A DNA stretch of 64,000 nt, taken from positions 1,860,001 to 1,924,000 of the forward strand of contig OY723304.1 of assembly GCA_963210315.1 (NCBI GenBank). The letters run 5' to 3'. A program made the position numbers and the translations under genes. This DNA is from Rhynchopus euleeides. Its lineage: Eukaryota > Euglenozoa > Diplonemea > Diplonemida > Diplonemidae. Position 1 is the stretch's first letter, and every line of letters begins with the position of its first letter. The notes under the pieces were generated by a model. That model made no database searches, had not been told where the DNA came from, and saw only the letters and a program-made list of their open reading frames with translations. Shown here one piece after another: positions 56,696-63,210 of this stretch.

Positions 56696-57340
56696 AAAAT
56701 TCCCGGATTACGCACTTCCACGGTCCTGGGCACGACCTTAAACTACCTAAGACCTAGGGAAGTCGTAAAACTCAACCCCACACCCCGAGGGCTCCCCCAG
56801 GCTGGTCCGCCTGGGCAACGGGGTCCCAGTGCATAGCACGGAGCACTGGGACAAAAGAGGGTCCGCCTTTTTCCGTCAACTCTGACATGGGGAGGGACAG
56901 CTGGAGCCACTGGCGGGGTGCTGTGTTGACTTCAGGGGGCTCCCAACGTGCTTCGGCACACCGGGTTCTTGGCCTGCGGCGGCATGGTAGTCGGTCAGAG
57001 AGGCCAGCGCTTGGTCGGGGACTACTCAGAGAGGGCGTGTGCGGACTTCAGGGGGCTCCCAACGTGCATCTGCACACCGGGTTCTTGGCCTGCGGACGTA
57101 GATTGCCTAAAGGTTTAGAAACCGGCCGAGCCCGTGGGGGTGACGAACGTACTGCCGGCCCGGGATTGTCAAGGTTCTTTCCCCAGATGGCTCACCAGTA
57201 CCACCAAACCACACGGAGAGCAAAACCGCCGGGGAGGGGGTGGGGGAAGGTGGGAAGGGCGGCATGCCGAACTACAGCAAGGATGGCCAACAATGCGATC
57301 ACTGCAAACAAGGCATGGGACACAAGAGGGAAAAAAAAAA
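56696..57340 (+). mobile_element. Composite retroposon-like island: tRNA-Gly 3' fragment, GC-rich body, poly-A
   Basis: The island interrupts the satellite. Positions 56699-56719 repeat exactly 61748-61768, the T-arm/acceptor end of the tRNA-Gly(GCC) gene plus five bases beyond it. The body then starts ACGGTCCTGGGCACGACCTT, a diverged version of the head of the GC-rich insert. It contains a ~52-bp direct repeat (56928-56979 and 57044-57095, offset 116) and ends in ten A at 57331-57340. A tRNA-derived piece, a body and a poly-A tail are SINE or processed-RNA traits. No coding potential is recognised. Confidence 0.6.
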
Positions 57341-57866
57341 GGTCCTGGGTAAGACGTTAAACTGCCTGGGGGGGCCGTCCCCGGACCATGACGGGTGCCT
57401 GCACCAGGAGTCTAGCACGGCCGTGGTCCAGGGCATGACCGAAAACTGCTTGGGTACCGAGGCTCCCCAGACCAGGAAGGGTGGAGACACCTGGAGTCTA
57501 AATAGTCACACCACGTCAGGCCAGACCTTCGCATTGCACTCCGCGAAGACTGCCACACAGCCGCGGGGCAGGTGTGCAGCCTGTGGAAAACCTCGTACAG
57601 AAAAGGGTCGGCGACCGCCCGCCCCCAGTCTGAGAGGCATCAGCCGAATCTCGGTGGAGGCGGGCACAAAACAAAAGGGAGAGTCGTCACTGTGCATATC
57701 AGCACGGTCCCGCCCTCTGTGCCAGACCAACACACCACCAAAGGAAAAGAGGAAGAGGCGACGTAAGGCAATGCCTCCGTGCGGCCAGGAGAACACGAAA
57801 TAGCGACCCCCTCAACGGGGAATGCTACGAGCACGGCCAAAAATCGTTCAAAAATCGTTCAAAAAT
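57341..57866 (+). repeat. GC-rich insert, copy 6, directly after the poly-A of the composite island
   Basis: The full core starts at the base after the ten-A run. It shares the GAGTCGTCACTG variant with copy 5. The right end has expanded AAAAATCGTTC units before the satellite resumes. The core head and the island head at 56721 are related, so two members of one family lie in tandem here. Confidence 0.75.
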
Positions 57867-59721
57867 CCTTGGCTGTGGGCATTCAGATTCCTGAAAATCC
57901 TGACCTTGGGGGCATTCAGATTCCTGAACCTCCTGAGCTGTGGGCATTCAGATTCCTGAAAATCCTGAGCTTGTGGGCATTCCGATTCCTGAAAATCCTT
58001 GGCTGTGGGCATTCAGATTCCTGAAAATCGTGAGCTGTGGGCATTCAGATTCCTGAAGATCCTTGGCTGTGGGCATTCAGATTCCTGAAAATCCTGAGCT
58101 TGTGGGCATTCAGATTCCTGAAAATCCTGAGCTTGTGGGCATTCAGATTCCTGAAAATCCTGAGCTGTGGTCATTCAGATTCCTGAAGATCCTTGGCAGC
58201 GGGCATTCAGATTCCTGAAAATCCTTGGCTGTGGGCATTCCGATTCCTGAAAATCCTTGGCTGTGGGCATTCAGATTCCTGAAAATCCTGAGCTTGTGGG
58301 CATACAGATTCCTGAAGATCCTTGGCAGTGGGCATTCAGATTCCTGAAAATCCTTGGCTGTGGGCATTCAGATTCCTGAAGATCCTTGGCAGTGGGCATT
58401 CAGATTCCTGAAAACCCTGAGCTTCGGGCATTCAGATTCCTGAAGATCCTTGGCAGTGGGCATTCAGATTCCTGAAAATCCTGAGTTTCGGGCATTCAGA
58501 TTCCTGAAGATCCTGAGCTGTGGGCATTCAGATTCCTGAAGATCCTTGGCAGTGGGCATTCAGATTCCTGAAAATCCTGAGTTTCGGGCATTCAGATTCC
58601 TGAAGATCCTGAGCTGTGGGCATTCAGATTCCTGAAGATCCTTGGCAGTGGGCATTCAGATTCCTGAAAATCCTGAGCTTCGGGCATTCAGATTCCTGAA
58701 GATCCTGAGCTGTGGGCATTCAGATTCCTGAAAATCCTGAGCTTCGGGCATTCAGATTCCTGTAAATCCTTGGCTGTGGGCATTCAGATTCCTGAAGATC
58801 CTTGGCAGTGGGCATTCAGATTCCTGAAAATCCTTGGCTGTGGGCATTCAGATTCCTGAAAATCCTGAGCTTGTGGGCATTCCGATTCCTGAAAATCTTT
58901 GGCTGTGGGCATTCCGATTCCTGAAAATCCTTGGCTGTGGGCATTCAGATTCCTGAAAATCCTGAGCTTGTGGGCATTCAGATTCCTGAAAATCGTGAGC
59001 TGTGGGCATTCAGATTCCTGAAGATCCTTGGCTGTGGGCATTCAGATTCCTGAAAATCCTGAGCTTGTGGGCATTCAGATTCCTGAAAATCCTTGGCAGT
59101 GGGCATTCAGATTCCTGAAAATCCTGAGCTTGTGGGCATTCCGATTCCTGAAAATCCTTGGCAGTGGGCATTCCGATTCCTGAAAATCCTTGGCTGTGGG
59201 CATTCAGATTCCTGAAAATCCTGAGCTTGTGGGCATTCAGATTCCTGAAAATCCTTGGCAGTGGGCATTCCGATTCCTGAAAATCCTTGGCTGTGGGCAT
59301 TCAGATTCCTGAAAATCCTGAGCTTGTGGGCATTCAGATTCCTGAAAATCCTGAGCTTGTGGGCATTCAGATTCCTGAACCTCCTGAGCTTGTGGGCATT
59401 CCGATTCCTGAAAATCCTTGGCTGTGGGCATTCAGATTCCTGAAAATCCTGAGCTTGTGGGCATTCAGATTCCTGAAAATCCTTGGCAGTGGGCATTCAG
59501 ATTCCTGAAAATCCTGAGCTTGTGGGCATTCCGATTCCTGAAAATCCTTGGCAGTGGGCATTCCGATTCCTGAAAATCCTGAGCTTCGGGCATTCAGATT
59601 CCTGAAGATCCTGAGCTGTGGGCATTCAGATTCCTGAAAATCCTGAGCTTCGGGCATTCAGATTCCTGTAAATCCTTGGCTGTGGGCATTCAGATTCCTG
59701 AAGATTTATATGAAAAAGAGA

Positions 59722-59792
59722 TGACCCTAGACGGAATCGAACCGCCGTTGACGGATTTGGAATCCGTAGTGCTACCGCTACACCATAGGGCC
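59722..59792 (-). tRNA. tRNA-Trp (CCA)
   Basis: Minus strand. Acceptor GGCCCTA pairs with TAGGGTC (one G-U). Anticodon stem ACGGA/TCCGT with loop TTCCAAA gives CCA. T-arm loop TTCGATT. Discriminator A. It is the first gene after the satellite, which ends 16 bases away. Confidence 0.95.
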
Positions 59793-59870
59793 TCTGTTAT
59801 TGTATAGGCTAACAAATCCTCCGCCACCACCCATACCGCATGTGCTGGTTACATTGAAAAGAGTATACAC

Positions 59871-59952
59871 CGCTGACGGCAGGGTTCGAACCTGCGCGGG
59901 CAGGGCCCAGTGGATTTCAAGTCCACCTCCGTAACCACTTGGATACGTCAGC
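59871..59952 (-). tRNA. tRNA-Ser (TGA)
   Basis: Minus strand. Acceptor GCTGACG/CGTCAGC. Anticodon stem GTGGA/TCCAC with loop CTTGAAA gives TGA. A long variable arm, as expected for Ser, and discriminator G. Confidence 0.95.
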
Positions 59953-59960
59953 TACTAGGA

Positions 59961-60032
59961 GGCTTAGTGGTCTAGTGGCATGATTCTCGCTTTGGGTGCG
60001 AGAGGTCCAGGGTTCGATTCCCTGCTGAGCCC
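59961..60032 (+). tRNA. tRNA-Pro (TGG)
   Basis: Acceptor GGCTTAG/CTGAGCC. Anticodon stem CTCGC/GCGAG with loop TTTGGGT gives TGG. Discriminator C. A TTTT terminator follows. It starts 8 bases after the Ser gene on the other strand. Confidence 0.95.
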
Positions 60033-60089
60033 TGTTTTGTGTACATACATATCTATCACACATGTGTTCTGTTACCCTACTCTTGTATG

Positions 60090-60160
60090 GCGACCGTGGT
60101 CTAGTGGCATGATGGATCCCTCCCAAGGATTCGACCCGGGTTCGATTCCCGGCGGTCGCA
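60090..60160 (+). tRNA. tRNA-Gly (CCC)
   Basis: Acceptor GCGACCG/CGGTCGC. Anticodon stem GATCC/GGATT with loop CTCCCAA gives CCC. T-arm loop TTCGATT. Discriminator A, then TTTTT. Confidence 0.95.
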
Positions 60161-60243
60161 TGTTTTTGTAAGAGAGATTGCCTGCCTGAGTTTTCTCTAA
60201 AGAGCCAGCTTTCTTTTGTGCAGTTATCTTACTCATTAACAAC

Positions 60244-60327
60244 CCTCTCGTAGCTCAATTGGTAGAGCGCTCGACTGTAGAAACAGCTGTTATCGAGCGG
60301 TCGCTGGTTCGATTCCGGCCGAGAGGA
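60244..60327 (+). tRNA. tRNA-Tyr (GTA) with an 11-nt intron
   Basis: Acceptor CCTCTCG/CGAGAGG. Anticodon stem CTCGA/TCGAG. The loop is CTGTAG, then intron AAACAGCTGTT (60281-60291) after position 37, then A. Anticodon GTA. Discriminator A and a TTTTT terminator. An 11-nt tRNA-Tyr intron is the size known in trypanosomes. Confidence 0.95.
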
Positions 60328-60375
60328 CAACCTTTTTGTATATGTGTTTTGGCTGAAATAATGTGCAAAAAAAAG

Positions 60376-60448
60376 TGCTCCTGACAGGGCTCGAACCTGG
60401 GACCGTTGGCTTATTAGACCAATGCTCTACCGACTGAGCTACAAGAGC
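60376..60448 (-). tRNA. tRNA-Ile (AAT)
   Basis: Minus strand. Acceptor GCTCTTG/CAGGAGC. Anticodon stem TTGGT/GCCAA with loop CTAATAA gives AAT, presumably edited to inosine at position 34 as in eukaryotes. Discriminator A. Confidence 0.95.
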
Positions 60449-60557
60449 TATGTTTCACTATAACAACATTGCCTAACAGTGCACTGTGTGTGTGCCACAC
60501 ACACACACTGCATACACAGATAATAAACAGGCAACCACCAGAAACATAATAACAAAC

Positions 60558-60639
60558 TGACGAGAGTGGGGTTTGAACCCACGCCCCCGAAGAGACCAGG
60601 GCCTTAACCTGGCGCCTTAGACCACTCGGCCATCTCGCC
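60558..60639 (-). tRNA. tRNA-Leu (AAG)
   Basis: Minus strand. Acceptor GGCGAGA/TCTCGTC. Anticodon stem CCAGG/CCTGG with loop TTAAGGC gives AAG. Leu-type variable arm TCTCTTCGGGGGC. Discriminator A. Confidence 0.95.
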
Positions 60640-60683
60640 TATAACTGTAAGGCACAGCCTGCCCATCCCTATATTAGATATCA

Positions 60684-60757
60684 GCACCTATGGTCTAGTT
60701 GGTTATGACGTCGCGTTAACACCGCGAAGGTCTCCGGTTCGAGCCCGGATAGGTGTA
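60684..60757 (+). tRNA. tRNA-Val (AAC)
   Basis: Acceptor GCACCTA/TAGGTGT with a G-U first pair. Anticodon stem TCGCG/CGCGA with loop TTAACAC gives AAC. T-arm loop TTCGAGC. A T-rich terminator follows. Confidence 0.93.
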
Positions 60758-60836
60758 CTTTCTTTTTATACCCCTTGCAGCCACATATTTACCACCCACA
60801 TTCCTCTCTTATTTCCCTTCAGGGCACAGAGTTGTA

Positions 60837-60918
60837 GCGGACGTACCCAAGTGGTTACGGGGCTCGCCTGCTAAGCGAGTGTGCTCTGCATGCGCAAGTT
60901 CGAACCTTGCCGTTCGCG
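60837..60918 (+). tRNA. tRNA-Ser (GCT)
   Basis: Acceptor GCGGACG/CGTTCGC. Anticodon stem CTCGC/GCGAG with loop CTGCTAA gives GCT. Long variable arm, discriminator G, then TTTTT. Confidence 0.95.
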
Positions 60919-60995
60919 TTTTTGTATGAATATCTCTTCCTTGTATCTCTTTACCTAGTGGGTATATAGATAAGGCAATCCAACTGATTATCAGA

Positions 60996-61067
60996 TCTCC
61001 TATGGTGTAGTGGTTAGCACTCCAGACTCTGAATCTGGCGACCGCGGTTCGAATCCGCGTAGGAGAA
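60996..61067 (+). tRNA. tRNA-Gln (CTG)
   Basis: Acceptor TCTCCTA/TAGGAGA. Anticodon stem CCAGA/TCTGG with loop CTCTGAA gives CTG. Discriminator A, then TTTTTT. Confidence 0.95.
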
Positions 61068-61164
61068 CATCTTTTTTGTATAGAGATACCAACAGAAACT
61101 TGCAATGGGACACACACACAAACAAATTCTTTGTACATACAGGGAAAATATGGAAAAAGATATG

Positions 61165-61236
61165 TTCCGCTGCGGGGAATTGAACCCCGGTCTGCCGGGT
61201 GAGAGCCGGCTGTTCTAACCACTATACTACAGCGGA
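61165..61236 (-). tRNA. tRNA-Glu (CTC)
   Basis: Minus strand. Acceptor TCCGCTG/CAGCGGA. Anticodon stem GCCGG/CCGGC with loop CTCTCAC gives CTC. Its A box TAGTATAGTGG resembles that of the degenerate tRNA-like units at 62-63 kb. Confidence 0.95.
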
Positions 61237-61338
61237 TCTGAAAGTATACCAGAATACCTTACATACAGGATGCTCCCAGTACAGTTTCCCCCTTCCATAC
61301 AGTAGTACCACACGGACAGGATATCCGTAGTAGAGAGA

Positions 61339-61420
61339 GGCAGGGTGGCCGAGTGGTCTAAGGCGGAGGACTCAAGTTCCTTTCTCTTCGGAGGCGTGGG
61401 TTCAAACCCCACCCCTGTCA
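61339..61420 (+). tRNA. tRNA-Leu (CAA)
   Basis: Acceptor GGCAGGG/CCCTGTC. Anticodon stem GAGGA/TCCTT with loop CTCAAGT gives CAA. Leu-type long variable arm. Discriminator A. Confidence 0.94.
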
Positions 61421-61511
61421 CACCTTTGTTACAATTAACTGTCTGTATGCACTGTTACTTACTCCTACACCCTCTTATAGTCCTTCATACACTTGATAAT
61501 AATAGAATGTA

Positions 61512-61593
61512 GGCAAGGTGGCCGAGTGGTCTAAGGCGCTACGTTCAGGTCGTAGTCTCTTCGGGGGCGTGAGTTCAAACCTCACCCTTGTCA
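61512..61593 (+). tRNA. tRNA-Leu (CAG)
   Basis: Acceptor GGCAAGG/CCTTGTC. Anticodon stem CTACG/CGTAG with loop TTCAGGT gives CAG. Same variable arm as the other Leu genes nearby; TTTT follows. Confidence 0.95.
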
Positions 61594-61692
61594 CTTTTCA
61601 TACTTCAAAACCGCACAGCCAAACAACTTTTTCTCCCATACATTCCCAAGGAAAGATTCCTTATGTGTATGGATATTCTACCAATTAAACAG

Positions 61693-61763
61693 GCGTAATT
61701 GGTCTAGTGGTAGAATGGCTCCCTGCCACGGAGTCGGCCCGGGTTCGATTCCCGGATTACGCA
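61693..61763 (+). tRNA. tRNA-Gly (GCC)
   Basis: Acceptor GCGTAAT/ATTACGC. Anticodon loop CTGCCAC gives GCC. T-arm loop TTCGATT. Discriminator A. Its last 16 bases plus five downstream bases recur exactly at 56699-56719 inside the satellite island. Confidence 0.95.
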
Positions 61764-61832
61764 CTTCCTTTTTTGAAATCTTTTCCCCTATATTTTCATG
61801 TAATACTGCCTGAACTCACTTCCTTATGCACT

Positions 61833-61914
61833 GGCAAGATGGCCGAGTGGTCTAAGGCGCCAGGTTTAGGCCCTGGTCTCTTCGGGGGCGTGGGTTCAAA
61901 CCCCACTCTTGTCA
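61833..61914 (+). tRNA. tRNA-Leu (TAG)
   Basis: Acceptor GGCAAGA/TCTTGTC. Anticodon stem CCAGG/CCTGG with loop TTTAGGC gives TAG. It is the fourth Leu isoacceptor in 1.4 kb; sequence outside the anticodon arm is very close to the AAG and CAG genes. Confidence 0.95.
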
Positions 61915-61986
61915 TACCTTTATTCAAAGTGTGTACACACACAAAACACACGAAACATTTTCAACCAATAATTTTCAACAATAATG

Positions 61987-62070
61987 TGACCTGTCCGGGA
62001 ATTGAACCCGTGTCCACCAGTTGCACTGCTATTTTACCGTGGTACACTAGACCACTAGACTATTGCAGGC
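61987..62070 (-). pseudogene. tRNA-Cys (GCA)-like sequence, 5' half mismatched
   Basis: On the minus strand the 3' half looks like a tRNA: loop GTGCAAC (anticodon GCA), B box GGTTCAATTCC, acceptor strand ACAGGTC and discriminator A. The expected 5' strand GACCTGT is absent. Instead the 5' side reads CCTGCAATAGTCTAGTGG, like the A-box halves of the tandem tRNA-like units next door. It is probably a chimeric or decayed gene. Confidence 0.5.
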
Positions 62071-62123
62071 AGCTTCTTCAGTGTACGTAACCTATATACA
62101 CTGTACATGTTGTGACAGCAAGT

Positions 62124-62876
62124 AGGGTTCGAACCCCCGACCGCTCACTACAAGGAGGTGTGCTCAACCACTAGACTATGGGAGCCAGCTTCTCATATCT
62201 TCTTAGCCTTCCAGTATACTATACTACCGAACATCTTCAGGGTTCGAACCCCCGACCGCTCACTACAAGGAGGTGTGCTCAACCACTAGACTATGGGAGC
62301 CAGCTTCTCATATCTTCTTAGCCTTCCAGTATACTATACTACCGAACATCTTCAGGGTTCGAACCCCCGACCGCTCACTACAAGGAGGTGTGCTCAACCA
62401 CTAGACTATGGGAGCCAGCTTCTCATATCTTCTTAGCCTTCCAGTATACTATACTACCGAACATCTTCAGGGTTCGAACCCCCGACCGCTCACTACAAGG
62501 AGGTGTACTCAACCACTAGACTATGGGAGCCAGCTTCTCATATCTTCTTAGCCTTCCAGTATACTATACTACCGAACATCTTCAGGGTTCGAACCCCCGA
62601 CCGCTCACTACAAGGAGGTGTGCTCAACCACTAGACTATGGGAGCCAGCTTCTCATATCTTCTTAGCCTTCCAGTATACTATACTACCGAACATCTTCAG
62701 GGTTCGAACCCCCGACCGCTCACTACAAGGAGGTGTGCTCAACCACTAGACTATGGGAGCCAGCTTCTCATATCTTCTTAGCCTTCCAGTATACTATACT
62801 ACCGAACATCTTCAGGGTTCGAACCCCCGACCGCTCACTACAAGGAGGTGTACTCAACCACTGGACTATCGGAGGC
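62124..62876 (-). repeat. Seven 115-bp tandem units, each a tRNA-like sequence with A and B boxes
   Basis: Units start at 62124, 62239, 62354, 62469, 62584, 62699 and 62814, a constant 115-bp step, nearly identical apart from a few changes (GTGCTC/GTACTC; the last unit is more diverged at its end). On the minus strand each has GGCTCCCA, A box TAGTCTAGTGG, a middle that does not form a clear anticodon stem, B box GGTTCGAACCC, then CTGAAGATG in place of an acceptor strand matching TGGGAGC. They are therefore tRNA-derived rather than tRNA genes. No T-run terminator lies within the unit. Confidence 0.85.
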
Positions 62877-62931
62877 AGCTTCTTCAGTGTACGTAACCTA
62901 TATACACTGTACATGTTGTGACAGCAAGTGG

Positions 62932-62993
62932 GATTCGAACCCCCGACCGCCCACTACAAGGAGGTGTGCTCAACCACTATACTATGGGAGCCA
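62932..62993 (-). pseudogene. tRNA-like sequence related to the 115-bp units
   Basis: Minus strand GGCTCCCATAGTATAGTGG then GGGGGTTCGAATCCC. It has the same A and B boxes and lacks a paired acceptor. The spacer before it (about 62875-62931) repeats the spacer at 62069-62123, so this is an outer edge of the same duplication. Confidence 0.55.
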
Positions 62994-63019
62994 CCTTATT
63001 ATATCTTGGTGCATCTCTT

Positions 63020-63083
63020 CAGGGTTCGAACCCCCAACCTCTCCCAACACAGGTGGTGTGCTCAACCACTAGACTTTCTGAGG
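63020..63083 (-). pseudogene. Diverged tRNA-like sequence
   Basis: Minus strand GCCCCTCAGAAAGTCTAGTGG, then GGTTGGGGGTTCGAACCC. A and B boxes are recognisable, but the anticodon arm and acceptor stem do not fold. It is most similar to the 115-bp units. Confidence 0.5.
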
Positions 63084-63124
63084 GGCGCCTGTATGTTCCA
63101 ACCTCCTTCATGGGCATCGGATAT

Positions 63125-63210
63125 CCGACCGTAGGCAGGTTAGCCTAGAGGTTAGAATTCCTGGCTGTGACAAAAGAGGCCCGGGTTCAAATCCCGGGAC
63201 AGAATTTTTT
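63125..63210 (+). pseudogene. tRNA-like sequence with A box, B box and T-run
   Basis: Plus strand: TTAGCCTAGAGG (A box), a T-arm CCGGG-TTCAAAT-CCCGG with a perfect stem, then a run of seven T. The 5' strand GGCAGGT does not pair with ACAGAAT, and the anticodon stem is poor. It may be transcribed by Pol III but is unlikely to be a working tRNA. Confidence 0.45.

Larger units (their letters stand above)
16529..59705. repeat. 43-kb satellite array, 32/33-bp monomer, with higher-order duplications
   Basis: Head-to-tail copies of GGGCATTCAGATTCCTGAAA followed by ATCC and a variable tail. Tails CTGAGCTTGT give 33-bp units; tails CTTGGCTGT, CTTGGCAGT, CTGAGCTGT and CTGAGCTTC give 32-bp units. Other variable sites: CAG/CCG/ACAG before ATTCC, and TGAAAAT/TGAAGAT/TGAACCT/TGTAAAT/TGAAAAC after it. 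Excluding inserts there are roughly 1,200 monomers. TTCAG-ATTC-CTGAA inside most monomers is a 5-bp inverted repeat. Six-monomer groups (~193 bp) and larger blocks recur (offsets 1097, 1453, 1610, 2388, 2513, 3697, 5121, 8850, 9891 and 12183 bp). Many short open frames encoding repeats such as FQESECPQAQD or RIFRNLNAH arise from the unit and are not called as genes. Function is unknown; it could be centromeric, subtelomeric or other heterochromatin. Confidence 0.97.

Noticed and set aside
16529-59705. CRISPR-like array of ~32-bp repeats
   Set aside because: Units are contiguous with no unique spacers, the genome is eukaryotic, and there are no cas genes.
16529-59705. Many open frames encoding repetitive peptides (FQESECPQAQD, RIFRNLNAH, GIQIPENPE)
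   Set aside because: They arise on both strands from the monomer itself, are broken wherever 32-bp units shift the frame, and have no consistent start or codon signal.
62124-62876. Seven functional tRNA genes (Thr TGT or Arg CCT by loop reading)
   Set aside because: The acceptor strand has no partner and the anticodon stem mispairs in every register tried.
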